Origin: Pedobacter metabolipauper
GTDB lineage: Bacteria; Bacteroidota; Bacteroidia; Sphingobacteriales; Sphingobacteriaceae
NCBI RefSeq assembly: GCF_004362715.1
Contig: NZ_SNYC01000005.1
Coordinates: 807,781 to 871,780, forward strand
Reading direction: 5' to 3'
Length of the DNA stretch: 64,000 bases
Below the pieces are notes generated by a model, which saw only the letters and a list, made by a program, of their open reading frames with translations, did not search any database and was not told where the DNA came from. Made by a program: the position numbers and the translations under genes. Positions 24,893 through 35,355 of the stretch are shown piece after piece. The number at the start of each line of letters is the position of its first letter. Positions within the stretch are counted from its first letter, which is position 1.

Positions 24893-27800
24893 TTGAATAA
24901 ATATATACGCAAAAGTCTCAAAATTGTGCTCTGGATAATCGCAAGTGTGATTATTCTGGTTGTTTTATTGGCCATTTCACTCAATATTCCTGCTGTTCAA
25001 AATTTTGTAAAAGATAAGGCCATTGGATATTTAAAGAACAAAACCAAGACAGAAGTACGTCTGGAAAGCATAAAAATTGCACTTCCAAAGGATGTTGTCC
25101 TGAACAAATTCTACATTGAAGATAGAAAAGGTGATACACTGCTCTATGCAGAAAAACTTTCTGTTGACATTAGCCTGCTCAAACTGCTCAGCAATAAAGT
25201 AGAAATTAACAACATCACCTTAAAAAAGATCAGGGCGAATGTTACCCGTATTGATCCGGACACTGCATTTAATTTTTCCTTTTTAGTGGACGCATTCATG
25301 TCTGAACAGACAAAACCGGAAGCAGAAGTAGAAAAAGATACCACTTCAACCTTAAAGTTTTCCATTGACAAGATCAATTTCGAGGATATCGGCATTGTTT
25401 ACCGTGATGATGTGGCCGGAAATGCAATGGCCCTGAACCTCGGAGAATTTAAAGCCAATGTGAAAGACTTTGACATGGCCAATCAGCACTATGTGATCAA
25501 AACCATAGCGCTTAACAATACCGCTGTAAAATACCTGCAGAAAAAACCATTAACCGTTTTACAGGCCCACCTGGAAAACAGCATTGATACCGCAAAGACC
25601 GGGACCGGAAAGTTACCTTTGGTAGAGATCAACGACTTTGCTTTTAACAACATTAAGATCAATTTTGACGACCAGGTCTCCGGCATGAATGCAGATGTAG
25701 ATCTGAGTAAACTTACCCTGGAAAAACTATTTGTAGACCTTACCAACGGCAACTATAAGGTGGATGATGGTAAGATCAACGACACCAAAGTCAATTTTAA
25801 TTCAGCAGCCAATAGTGCAAAGGTAAACCTTCGGGAATTTTCGCTGACCAGGGTGATCGCTGATGTAAATAAAGGCAATTATAAATTGGATAATGCAGTA
25901 CTGAATAAGTCAGACGTTGTATTTCAGCTAAAACCTGTAAAAGCTGTTAAAGGCAGTAATGCTAAAGAAACAGTAAAAGATTCCGTTGCACCTTCGGCAC
26001 CGCTATCTCTGCTGCTTGGCAAATTAAGTTTGTCAGAAAACAACATTCAATTTGACAACAACGGCACCAAACCGGTTAAAGGTATGGACTTTAATCATTT
26101 AAAGATCAATAGCCTGAGTTTGCTGGCAGAATCAATTGCCTATAGCGATGCCGGCATAAAAATCAACGTAAAGGAAGGCTCCTTTAAAGAGAAGAGCGGC
26201 TTTCAGCTGAACAGTTTGCAGGGTGATGTTGCCTATTCTGATAAAGCCATTAAAGTAGCCAACTTTAAAGCGAGAACACCCAATACGACCATTGAGAACA
26301 ATACGGACCTGACCTATACATCCCTTGAAGACCTGACTAAGCATCCGGAGCGTGTTAAGATGGCGGTAGTGCTCAAAAACACGACCATTGGATTGAAGGA
26401 TGCGACCTATTTCAGTGATGCTGTACCCGCAAATTACCGAAATGAAAAAATCCGTGTAAATGCAGTGGTCAACGGGTATATGAATAACCTGAGCATTCCA
26501 AGACTTCAGATCAATGGCCTTAAAAGCACATCGATTGATGTAAGCGGAACGGTAAAAGGTTTGCCCGATGTGGAAAAGACCGTACTTGACCTGAACATTA
26601 AAAAGTTCGCCTTAACAAAACAGGACCTTTTAGTGGTCATTCCTAAAAATGCACTTCCGGCAAGCATTCAGCTTCCAAACTACATATCTGCCAATGGTAA
26701 ATTTAAAGGGTCGATGACCAATTTTAATACCGGCTTTAATATCAATACAGATATGGGCTCTGCCAAACTTCTGGCAAACATGAATGGCCCTAAGGGAAAA
26801 GAGCATTATACCGCCAACATCAGCCTGAACAATTTTAACGTTGGCCGCTTGTTGAAAATGGATACTGTATTGGGACGGATCACAGCAAAAGCTACCGTCA
26901 ATGGTACCGGCCTGGATATGAAAACGGCTACGGCAAAAGTAAATGCGCAGCTGATCAGTGCATATTACAATAAATATACCTACCGGAACCTGTTCCTTAG
27001 CGGAACCTATTCCAAACAAAAGCTAAATTTAAAAAGTAATATGGCAGACAGCAATGCCAACTTTAGCTTAACTGCTTTTGTAGACATGGCTGGAAAATAC
27101 CCGGCTATAAAAGCCGACCTCAACCTAATCCAGGCAGATCTTCAGAAACTAAACTTTAGTACCACTGAATTCAGGCTGGCCGGACTCGTTACAGCAGACA
27201 TTCAGACTGCTGATCCGGATTACCTGAACGGGGATGTGAGCATCAGAAGTCTGCAGCTGGTAAAAGAAGGTCAGAAGTTCAATATGGATACCATTGACAT
27301 CCATTCTGAGGCCGATGCAAGCCACAACCTGCTTACTTTAAAATCTGAAGTAATTACAGCCAGGGTAGACGGTAAATACCAGCTGACCAATCTAGGAAGT
27401 GCCGTGATCAACCAGATCAATAAATATTACCAGTTTGGTGAGGTAACCAAAATACCTGATCAACGGTTCCGGTTTAATGTGCACATCTTTAACCCTAAAT
27501 TCTTAAAGAACTTTGTTCCTTCATTAACCACCTTCTCTCCTGCCCGGATGAGCGGATTGATCGATACCCAAAAGGATAGTCTATTGATGAATGCTTCGTT
27601 TCCGCAGGTGGTATATGGTGATTACAAGGTAGACAGTACCAGGCTAAACATCAACAACAACAATCAGCAGCTGAATTATAAACTGCAGATCAAAGGTGTA
27701 CAAAGTCCTTCTATTGCGTTATACAATTCTGAAATAAGCGGACAGGCCGTAAACAACATACTGGGGTTAAACATCTTTTTACGGGACAGTAAATTAAAGG

Positions 27801-30031
27801 ACAAGTATTTGATTGGCGGTACGTTTAAATCCATCAATAAAGATTTCCAGTTTAGCCTGGATCCGAATAAATTATTACTCGACTATCAAAAATGGACCGT
27901 TGCACCGGAAAACTTTATCCAGTTTGGTCAATCGGGAATCCTTGCCAATAACTTTAACATCAGTCAGGGAAGTCAGCTGCTGCGCATTAACAGTTCAGAC
28001 AACGTGCCCAATTCTCCGCTAAAGGTTGAGTTTAAGGATTTCAGGATTGAGACCCTGACTAAGTTTGCTGAACAGGATAGTGCCCTGGTAGGCGGGTCTA
28101 TCAATGGTGCTGTAGATGTTAAAGATTTAATGGGCAGTCCGAAGTTTGAAGCCAACCTGACCATTGACCAGCTCCGTTATGAGAAAGACCAGCTGGGTAC
28201 CTTACGGATCGCTGTAAACAATAATACAGCAAATGCATTTGAAACCAATATCGCGTTAACTGGTGTTCATGAACTGCGAGTAAACGGATTTTATTATACC
28301 AATACAGAGAATGCGCTGGATCTGACCCTGAACATTGACAAGATCGACTTAAAGGCTTTGGAAAGTTTATCTATGGGACAAATTAAACGTGGATCAGGTA
28401 CCATTACGGGTCAGCTTAGTGTTAAAGGCGCTATTGCCGCACCAAAGGTATTGGGTGACATTAAGTTTAACCAGGCTGCATTTACAGCTACCTATGTGAA
28501 TTCGTACCTGAGGATGCCTAATGAAACCATCAGCTTCACCAACCAGGGCATAAACTTTAATAACTTTACCATACTCGATTCCCTTGGACGTAAAGCGACG
28601 ATTGGCGGTGGTGTGTTAACGACTGACTACACGAACTTCAGGTTTAACATGGACATTAAAACTGATAATTTCAGGGCGCTGAATTCTACAGCCCAGGATA
28701 ATGATATGATCTACGGAACGGTATACCTGACCAGCAATATTAAAGTTCGCGGCGACTTGAATCAACCTGCTGTAGACATGACCATCAAGGTAGAAAAAGG
28801 CACAAAGTTCTTCTTTGCCCTGCCGGTGGATGACCCTTCCATAATTGATCAGGAAGGTATTGTACAATTTATCGATGAGGATGCTGCACCATATAATGGA
28901 CAGAAAGCATTAAATGGAGACAGCATCAGCAAGGCAGCAATTAAAGGAATTAACCTGAGTGCGAACTTAACCATTGATCCGGAAGCGGAACTGAATGTGG
29001 TTGTAGATCCGGCAAACGGAGATGCGTTACGCGTTAAAGGCGAGGCCAACCTGATCGCTACCATGGATCCCAGCGGTAAGACCAGCTTAACCGGCCGTTA
29101 TGAAATTTCTGAAGGTTCTTATAACCTGTCTGTTGGTCCGCTTGGTAAAAAAGAATTTAAACTGGTTAAAGGCAGTTATATTGTATGGACCGGCGATCCG
29201 ATGTCTGCCAATGTAGACCTTACTGCGCTTTATGAGGTTAATGCAGCCCCTATTGATTTGCTGAATGCGGCAGACAATGTATATGCTAAGACCAAGCTTC
29301 CATTCCAGGTTTACCTGATGATGAAAGATGAGCTGATGAAACCGAAGATCTCCTTCCGCATAGACTTGCCGGAAAATGAGCGTGGTGCATTGGGCGGACA
29401 GGTATATACCCGTTTACAGCAGGTAAACCAGGATGAAAGTGAACTGAACAAACAGGTGTTTGCATTACTGGCCCTAAACCGTTTTATTGCAGAAAATCCA
29501 TTTCAAAGTCTTGCCGGTGGTGGTGGCGGTGTTTCAACCCTTGCCAGGTCCAGTGTCAGCAAATTGCTAACTGAACAACTCAATAACCTGGCGTCTGACC
29601 TGATCCAGGGTGTAGAGCTTAACTTTGGTGTAAACTCTTCTGAAGATTATTCTTCCGGATCGCTTGAACAGAAAACAGACCTGGAAGTTGGTGTTTCTAA
29701 AAAGCTTCTCAACGACCGGTTAACCGTTACTGTTGGCAGCTCATTTGGACTGGAAGGCCCTCCTACACAAAACCAGAACTCGACCAATATTGCGGGTAAC
29801 GTCAATGTTGAATATGCACTCTCTGCCGATGGAAGGTACCGCTTAAGGGCTTACCGCAGAAATCAGAATGAAGGGGTAATTGAGGGGCAGATCATTGAAA
29901 CCGGACTTGGTTTTGCATTGGTGGTAGACTATAATAAGTTTAAGGAGATCTTCCAAAGCCGTAAAAAGAAAAACAGAATACTTAATAACGAAACTATTGA
30001 ACAGAAACCTAAAGATGAAAAATCCAATTAA
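24893..30031 (+). CDS. tamB: TamB-like translocation/assembly protein (DUF490)
   Basis: Very long 1712-residue protein with one N-terminal membrane helix (about 10-32, IVLWIIASVIILVVLLAISL). A beta-helical AsmA-like body follows, ending in a DUF490/TamB C-terminal domain (GRYEISEGSYNLSVGPLGKK and a final NVEYALSADGRYRLRAYRR). TamB spans the periplasm and, with a BamA-family partner, helps lipid transport or outer-membrane protein assembly. The start is TTG at 24893: an in-frame stop lies 21 bp upstream and no ATG fits. Its 3' end overlaps the BamA/TamA-like gene by 17 bp, which matches the TamA-TamB pairing. Divergent from parC. Confidence 0.92.
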   Translation: MNKYIRKSLKIVLWIIASVIILVVLLAISLNIPAVQNFVKDKAIGYLKNKTKTEVRLESIKIALPKDVVLNKFYIEDRKGDTLLYAEKLSVDISLLKLLSNKVEINNITLKKIRANVTRIDPDTAFNFSFLVDAFMSEQTKPEAEVEKDTTSTLKFSIDKINFEDIGIVYRDDVAGNAMALNLGEFKANVKDFDMANQHYVIKTIALNNTAVKYLQKKPLTVLQAHLENSIDTAKTGTGKLPLVEINDFAFNNIKINFDDQVSGMNADVDLSKLTLEKLFVDLTNGNYKVDDGKINDTKVNFNSAANSAKVNLREFSLTRVIADVNKGNYKLDNAVLNKSDVVFQLKPVKAVKGSNAKETVKDSVAPSAPLSLLLGKLSLSENNIQFDNNGTKPVKGMDFNHLKINSLSLLAESIAYSDAGIKINVKEGSFKEKSGFQLNSLQGDVAYSDKAIKVANFKARTPNTTIENNTDLTYTSLEDLTKHPERVKMAVVLKNTTIGLKDATYFSDAVPANYRNEKIRVNAVVNGYMNNLSIPRLQINGLKSTSIDVSGTVKGLPDVEKTVLDLNIKKFALTKQDLLVVIPKNALPASIQLPNYISANGKFKGSMTNFNTGFNINTDMGSAKLLANMNGPKGKEHYTANISLNNFNVGRLLKMDTVLGRITAKATVNGTGLDMKTATAKVNAQLISAYYNKYTYRNLFLSGTYSKQKLNLKSNMADSNANFSLTAFVDMAGKYPAIKADLNLIQADLQKLNFSTTEFRLAGLVTADIQTADPDYLNGDVSIRSLQLVKEGQKFNMDTIDIHSEADASHNLLTLKSEVITARVDGKYQLTNLGSAVINQINKYYQFGEVTKIPDQRFRFNVHIFNPKFLKNFVPSLTTFSPARMSGLIDTQKDSLLMNASFPQVVYGDYKVDSTRLNINNNNQQLNYKLQIKGVQSPSIALYNSEISGQAVNNILGLNIFLRDSKLKDKYLIGGTFKSINKDFQFSLDPNKLLLDYQKWTVAPENFIQFGQSGILANNFNISQGSQLLRINSSDNVPNSPLKVEFKDFRIETLTKFAEQDSALVGGSINGAVDVKDLMGSPKFEANLTIDQLRYEKDQLGTLRIAVNNNTANAFETNIALTGVHELRVNGFYYTNTENALDLTLNIDKIDLKALESLSMGQIKRGSGTITGQLSVKGAIAAPKVLGDIKFNQAAFTATYVNSYLRMPNETISFTNQGINFNNFTILDSLGRKATIGGGVLTTDYTNFRFNMDIKTDNFRALNSTAQDNDMIYGTVYLTSNIKVRGDLNQPAVDMTIKVEKGTKFFFALPVDDPSIIDQEGIVQFIDEDAAPYNGQKALNGDSISKAAIKGINLSANLTIDPEAELNVVVDPANGDALRVKGEANLIATMDPSGKTSLTGRYEISEGSYNLSVGPLGKKEFKLVKGSYIVWTGDPMSANVDLTALYEVNAAPIDLLNAADNVYAKTKLPFQVYLMMKDELMKPKISFRIDLPENERGALGGQVYTRLQQVNQDESELNKQVFALLALNRFIAENPFQSLAGGGGGVSTLARSSVSKLLTEQLNNLASDLIQGVELNFGVNSSEDYSSGSLEQKTDLEVGVSKKLLNDRLTVTVGSSFGLEGPPTQNQNSTNIAGNVNVEYALSADGRYRLRAYRRNQNEGVIEGQIIETGLGFALVVDYNKFKEIFQSRKKKNRILNNETIEQKPKDEKSN

Positions 30032-32309
30032 GCCTCATTTCTTACTCTTTTTGTTCTTGTTTTTAGCCGCTTGCAGTACAACGAAGCGTTTAAAACCCGG
30101 ACAAATCTTATATACCGGAGCTGAGGTGAAGATTAATCCAGACTCATCCGCACGGATTGACGATCAAAAATATGTTAAAAGCACCCTTGAGGATAAGACC
30201 AGGCCAAAGCCAAATAAGTCTTTTCTGGGTATAAAATATAAGCTGTTCTTTTATAACCTGGCCGGAGAACCAGCAAAACCAAAGGGTTTCAGACACTGGT
30301 TAAGAACCAAGCTTGGCGAGCCGCCGGTTCTGCTGAGTGAAGTTAAACTAAAATACAACAATGATGTACTCACCAGCTACCTGATTAGCCAGGGCTATTT
30401 ACAGTCGGTGGTTACCGGTGACACCGTGGTTAAAAATAAAAAAGGAAAAGCCATCTATACCGCCTATACCGGACAACGGTACAAGATTAACCGCATTACC
30501 TTTCCGCCAGATAGCGGCAACCTGGCCAGCATCATCAATCAGCATAAGGGTGAAACTTTATTAAAAGCAGGCGAGTATTACGATCTGGAAAACTATAAGA
30601 ATGAACGGATCCGCATTGACAATGACTTAAAAGAATCCGGATATTTTTACTTTAGTCCGGATTACCTGATTGTACAGGTTGACAGTACCATTGGCAAGAA
30701 CCTGGTTAACATCCGCGTTCGTGTAAAAGATATTGCTCCGGATGCTGGTTTAAAACCATACACCATCAAGAACATTAACATTTATCCAAATTATAGTTTG
30801 CGCAGGGATAGTGTGTTGAGAAAACTGCCGCCTGTTCAGTACAATGATTTTAACATCTACGATAACCGGAATACTTTTAAACCAAGGGTATTTGACCGCC
30901 TGGTGTTCTTTAAAAAAGATGAATTGTATAACCGGAAAGACCATAACCAATCCCTAAACCGGATGGTTAACATCGGTGCCTTTCAAAGTGTAAAAGCAGA
31001 GTTCCTGCCAATAGACAGTTTTAAAAATAACCAGCTGAACCTGAACATTTATTTGACTCCTTTAAAAAAGAACTCCCTTACTTTTGGGGTTACGGGAACC
31101 AGTAAATCCAATAATTTTGTGGGTTCTGAAGTGAAGCTGACCCAAACTACCCGGAATTTATTCAGAGGAGCAGAAATATTAGAAGTCAGTGCCAGCGGTG
31201 GTTTTGAAACCCAGGTAAGCGGAAAATCACAAAACCTGAATTCCTATTCGTTTACGGCTGAAGGTAAATTGACCTTTCCCAGGTTCATTGTGCCTTTTTA
31301 TAAACCAGAGTCTACCAATGCCTTTATTCCGAAAACAATTGCTTCTATTTCCTATCAGCTATTAAATCGTGGATCGCTGTACAGCTTAAACTCCTTTAAA
31401 GGTGAATATGGATACAGCTTTAAGGAAAACCAGTACAAAGAGCATGTGTTTAATCCAATTTCCATTAACTATGTGCAACCGATCATTGATCCAAACAAAA
31501 ATCAGGAAGATCTATTTGATTCAATTCCAGGCTTAAGGTATACCCTCCAGAAACAATTCATTATTGGGAGCAATTACAGCTTTACCTATACTGACCAGAT
31601 GGAAACACAGCGCCGCAACAATATGTATTTCAACGGAAGCATAGAAACGGGCGGTAACGTTTGGGGGCTATTTGCACCGAAGAATGAAGAAGGTAAAAAA
31701 GCAATATTTGATGTTCCTTTAAGCCAGTTTGTGCGCCTGGAAGCAGACTTTAGGGATTACTTTAAGGTCAACAGGGGCGTAACCTGGGCCAACCGGTTAA
31801 ATGTAGGCTATGGTTTTGCTTATGGTAACGATTCTTCACTTCCTTTTGTACGCCAGTTCTTTGCAGGCGGAAGCAACGACATCCGGGCGTTTAAAGCACG
31901 GTCATTGGGTCCGGGTACCTTTAAAGTAGCAGACACGGTTCGCTTTGCCGATCAGGGTGGTGATGTAAAGCTGATGCTGAATACTGAATTGAGGTTTAAG
32001 CTGGTTAGTGTGCTTTATGGTGCCTTATTTGCCGATGCCGGTAACGTATGGCTGCGCCGGGAAGATCCGGACAGACCGGGTTCTAAATTTAATGCAAAAA
32101 ATGTGCTGAGTGAACTTGCTGTAGGTACCGGTGCCGGACTGCGGGTAGATGCCACCATTTTTGTGATCCGTCTTGATGTTGCATTCCCGGTCAGAAAACC
32201 ATACCTGCCGGAAGGACAGCGCTGGGTGTTTGACCAGGTTTCTTTTGGAAGCAAGACATGGCGCAGAGATAATTTAATTTATAACATCGGGATCGGGTAT
32301 CCTTTCTAA
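30015..32309 (+). CDS. tamA: BamA/TamA-family outer-membrane protein
   Basis: 764 residues from ATG 30015; an upstream TTG (29997) lies deeper inside tamB and is less likely. The lipoprotein signal ends LAAC at residue 20, a lipid anchor often seen in Bacteroidota members and absent from E. coli TamA. POTRA-like repeats fill the N-terminal third (PYTIKNINIYPNYSL...). The 16-stranded barrel closes with RWVFDQVSFGSKTW and a C-terminal aromatic IGIGYPF. It is probably the outer-membrane partner of the TamB-like protein encoded just upstream. Confidence 0.9.
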   Translation: MKNPIKPHFLLFLFLFLAACSTTKRLKPGQILYTGAEVKINPDSSARIDDQKYVKSTLEDKTRPKPNKSFLGIKYKLFFYNLAGEPAKPKGFRHWLRTKLGEPPVLLSEVKLKYNNDVLTSYLISQGYLQSVVTGDTVVKNKKGKAIYTAYTGQRYKINRITFPPDSGNLASIINQHKGETLLKAGEYYDLENYKNERIRIDNDLKESGYFYFSPDYLIVQVDSTIGKNLVNIRVRVKDIAPDAGLKPYTIKNINIYPNYSLRRDSVLRKLPPVQYNDFNIYDNRNTFKPRVFDRLVFFKKDELYNRKDHNQSLNRMVNIGAFQSVKAEFLPIDSFKNNQLNLNIYLTPLKKNSLTFGVTGTSKSNNFVGSEVKLTQTTRNLFRGAEILEVSASGGFETQVSGKSQNLNSYSFTAEGKLTFPRFIVPFYKPESTNAFIPKTIASISYQLLNRGSLYSLNSFKGEYGYSFKENQYKEHVFNPISINYVQPIIDPNKNQEDLFDSIPGLRYTLQKQFIIGSNYSFTYTDQMETQRRNNMYFNGSIETGGNVWGLFAPKNEEGKKAIFDVPLSQFVRLEADFRDYFKVNRGVTWANRLNVGYGFAYGNDSSLPFVRQFFAGGSNDIRAFKARSLGPGTFKVADTVRFADQGGDVKLMLNTELRFKLVSVLYGALFADAGNVWLRREDPDRPGSKFNAKNVLSELAVGTGAGLRVDATIFVIRLDVAFPVRKPYLPEGQRWVFDQVSFGSKTWRRDNLIYNIGIGYPF

Positions 32310-32317
32310 TCATACTT

Positions 32318-33325
32318 ATGGAACTAGTTGTTAAAACGAAGAACTTTTTTATTGCTATTTATCATTTATTCATTGCTGCCGGAAAAGGTTTTATGGAAGA
32401 CCGGGTATTGAAACTCAGTGCTTCGCTGGCCTACTATACCATCTTTTCATTAACGCCTTTGATCATTATCATCATGTCATCTGCAAGCTTATTTTTGGGA
32501 GACAAATTGAATCCGCAGGATAAGCTGCTTGGCGAAAATGGAGAAATTACGAGTATGCTTGGCCGCGAGACTACGGAACAGCTAAAAACCTTTATAGACA
32601 AGTCTAACCTGGAAGGCAAAAGTACAATGGGCCTGATCATTGGCGTAGGCGTATTGATCATAGGTGCCACGGCCATCTTCATCGAGATCCAGGATAGCAT
32701 TAACATGATATGGAAAGTAAAGGCGGTGCCTAAAAAGGGCTGGAAGAAATTCCTCACCAACCGGCTGCTCTCCTTCTCACTTATTGCATCGTTAGGGTTC
32801 CTCCTTCTCGTTTCACTGGTGATCAACAGTATTGTAGTCGGGGTTGGTGATAAACTGGCCAGCTATTCTGACCGGATCGGAATTGAGAAAGTTTCCGAGT
32901 TATTTATGCTGATCCTAACCAACGTAATTACCCTCGCTGTGGTAACCTGCATCTTTGCGATTATATTTAAAGTGCTGCCGGATGTAGACCTGAAATGGAA
33001 ACCGGCCGTTATTGGTGCTTTATTTACTGCGGTACTGTTTAGTATCGGTAAATATGTGATCGGGATCTATATTGAAAAAGGAAATCCGGGATCAGCTTTC
33101 GGGGCAGCCAGTTCCATCATTGTTATTTTAACCTGGATCTATTATACCGCAGTTATCCTTTATTTTGGCGCTGAATTTACACAGGCCTATGCCGAAAAAT
33201 ACGATGATGGAATAGCACCCAGCAAATATGCCGTACATACCAAGATCATCGTTGTGGAAAAGAAAGTGGATGTACTGCCGCCGCAGCACCCGGAAGATAC
33301 CAAGTTGCCTGAAGGAAAGATCTAA
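32318..33325 (+). CDS. YihY/BrkB-family membrane protein
   Basis: 335 residues with six hydrophobic segments of the YihY (formerly ribonuclease BN) family. Family marks are [20 protein letters not shown] (about 28-47), the central [14 protein letters not shown] and the C-terminal [17 protein letters not shown]. The biochemical role of the family is unsettled; it is an inner-membrane protein, not the RNase once proposed. It follows the TamA-like gene by 8 bp, so it belongs to the same operon. Its stop overlaps the convergent parE stop by 4 bp. Confidence 0.9.
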   Translation: MELVVKTKNFFIAIYHLFIAAGKGFMEDRVLKLSASLAYYTIFSLTPLIIIIMSSASLFLGDKLNPQDKLLGENGEITSMLGRETTEQLKTFIDKSNLEGKSTMGLIIGVGVLIIGATAIFIEIQDSINMIWKVKAVPKKGWKKFLTNRLLSFSLIASLGFLLLVSLVINSIVVGVGDKLASYSDRIGIEKVSELFMLILTNVITLAVVTCIFAIIFKVLPDVDLKWKPAVIGALFTAVLFSIGKYVIGIYIEKGNPGSAFGAASSIIVILTWIYYTAVILYFGAEFTQAYAEKYDDGIAPSKYAVHTKIIVVEKKVDVLPPQHPEDTKLPEGKI

Positions 33326-35247
33326 GCAGATTCTGCGAGATCCTCATCCTCATCAACCACATCATGAACAACAGCCATCGTAGATGCATCTTCGGTGGCT
33401 GAGATCAATTCTTCAACGGTATCCTTTTCTACCCTGAGATTCCTGATGATGTGCTGTTGCCTGTCTGGTGTATTTTTACCCATATAATATTCCAGCAAAT
33501 TCTTAATCGTTTGATCTTTGAGGATCACAGGATCTAAGCGGATATCTTTACCGATGAACAGGCCGAACTCATCAGGTGAGATCTCTCCAAGACCTTTAAA
33601 CCTTGTTATTTCTGGTTTATTGCCCAGCTTCTCTATTGCCTTTTTACGTTCATCATCACTATAGCAATAAATGGTTTCTTTTTTATTGCGGACGCGGAAC
33701 AACGGTGTCTGCAGGATATAAACGTGACCGGCACGTACCAGATCCGGAAAAAACTGCAGGAAGAAGGTCATCATCAACAAACGGATGTGCATGCCGTCTA
33801 CATCGGCATCGGTAGCAATCACAATATTATTGTAGTGCAGTCCTTCCAGTCCGTCTTCAATGTTCAGGGCATGCTGAAGCAAATTGAATTCTTCATTTTC
33901 ATAAACCACTTTTTTAGTCAGCTCATAACAGTTTAGCGGTTTACCCTTTAAACTGAATACGGCCTGGCAGTCTACATCCCTGGATTTGGTGATCGATCCG
34001 GATGCGGAATCCCCCTCGGTAATGAATAGTGTAGTTTCGTAACGCTTATCATGTGTACTGTTAAAATGCACTTTACAATCGCGTAGTTTCTTATTGTGCA
34101 GGGATGCTTTCTTTGCACGGTCATTGGCCAGTTTCTTAATTCCGGCAATGTCCTTCCGTTCACGTTCCGACTGGAGGATCCTTTTTAGTAATGCATCTGC
34201 TACATCGGTATGTTTATGCAGGTAATCATCCAGTTCTTTTTTAACAAAGTCGTTGATGAAGGTCCGCACAGACGGTCCTTCCGGCCCCATATTCTGAGAT
34301 CCCAGTTTGGTCTTCGTTTGCGATTCAAATACAGGTTCCTGAACCCGTACAGAAATTGCCGCTATGATGGAAGACCGGATATCTGAGGCTTCATATTCTT
34401 TTTTATAAAACTCCCGGATTGTTTTCACCACTGCTTCCCTGAAGGCTGCCTGGTGTGTACCGCCCTGTGTGGTATGCTGTCCGTTAACAAAGGAATGGTA
34501 ATCTTCGCCATACTGCTGGCCATGCGTCATCGCGATCTCAATGTCATTCCCTTTTAGGTGAATGATCGGATACCGGATATTTTCCACGTCGGCCACTTTA
34601 TTTAGCAGGTCATACAGACCACGTTCAGAAAGATATTTTTGATTGTTATAATTTACCGTCAGACCTGTATTTAAGAACACATAGTTCCAGATCATGCTTT
34701 CTACAAAATCAGAAATATAGTGGTAGTTTCTGAAAATGCTTTCATCCGGATAAAAGGTTATTGCGGTACCGTTTCTTTGCGTGGTATCAATAATCGGATG
34801 ATCAATAACGATCTCCCCTTTTGAGAATTCTACTTTTTTTGTTTTACCGTCGCGGTAAGACTGGACAACGAAATTGGCAGACAATGCATTTACCGCCTTT
34901 GTACCCACCCCATTTAAACCTACTGATTTCTGAAATGCATTGCTGTCGTATTTACCACCGGTATTGATCTTTGACACACAATCAATTACCTTACCCAATG
35001 GGATACCGCGGCCATAATCCCTGATATTAACCTTTGAATCTGAAACGGTTACATCAATGGATCTGCCGGAGCCCATCACAAACTCATCAATGGAGTTGTC
35101 CATGATCTCTTTCAGCAAAACATAGATGCCGTCATCATGTGCTGAACCATCTCCAAGTTTACCGATGTACATACCGGGTCTTAACCGGATGTGTTCCTTC
35201 CAGTCGAGGGAGCGTATACTGTCGTCGTTATAAATAGGTTCAGCCAT
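33322..35247 (-). CDS. parE: DNA topoisomerase IV subunit B (ParE)
   Basis: ATPase subunit of topoisomerase IV. GHKL ATP-binding motifs are [10 protein letters not shown] and GRGIPLG; the Toprim motifs are EGDSASGS and [10 protein letters not shown]. The start is ATG 35247 (MAEPIYND, 641 residues): a TTG-19 bp-TAAATTTG promoter sits just upstream and would overlap a start at 35289. Partner parC lies 8.6 kb away on the same strand, so the two are not in one operon. The C-terminus is acidic ([13 protein letters not shown]). Confidence 0.94.
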   Translation of the reverse strand: MAEPIYNDDSIRSLDWKEHIRLRPGMYIGKLGDGSAHDDGIYVLLKEIMDNSIDEFVMGSGRSIDVTVSDSKVNIRDYGRGIPLGKVIDCVSKINTGGKYDSNAFQKSVGLNGVGTKAVNALSANFVVQSYRDGKTKKVEFSKGEIVIDHPIIDTTQRNGTAITFYPDESIFRNYHYISDFVESMIWNYVFLNTGLTVNYNNQKYLSERGLYDLLNKVADVENIRYPIIHLKGNDIEIAMTHGQQYGEDYHSFVNGQHTTQGGTHQAAFREAVVKTIREFYKKEYEASDIRSSIIAAISVRVQEPVFESQTKTKLGSQNMGPEGPSVRTFINDFVKKELDDYLHKHTDVADALLKRILQSERERKDIAGIKKLANDRAKKASLHNKKLRDCKVHFNSTHDKRYETTLFITEGDSASGSITKSRDVDCQAVFSLKGKPLNCYELTKKVVYENEEFNLLQHALNIEDGLEGLHYNNIVIATDADVDGMHIRLLMMTFFLQFFPDLVRAGHVYILQTPLFRVRNKKETIYCYSDDERKKAIEKLGNKPEITRFKGLGEISPDEFGLFIGKDIRLDPVILKDQTIKNLLEYYMGKNTPDRQQHIIRNLRVEKDTVEELISATEDASTMAVVHDVVDEDEDLAESA

Positions 35248-35267
35248 GATTGTTTGTGAGTAGAATA

Positions 35268-35297
35268 CAAATTTAATCGAATAAGCCATCTAATCAA
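35268..35297 (-). promoter_or_regulatory. parE promoter (TTG / TAAATTTG)
   Basis: On the minus strand TTG (35297-35295) and TAAATTTG (35275-35268) are 19 bp apart, a full match to the Bacteroidota -33/-7 consensus. Transcription would begin about 14 bp before ATG 35247, which decides the parE start. Confidence 0.7.
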
Positions 35298-35355
35298 CCA
35301 CAAAGTTTCAACAAATACACATTTTCATGTATATTGATCGAATAAATTATTAGGT

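Noticed and set aside
35248..35289. Longer N-terminus for ParE
   Set aside because: It would overlap the TAAATTTG promoter box; family alignments start at [12 protein letters not shown] positions.
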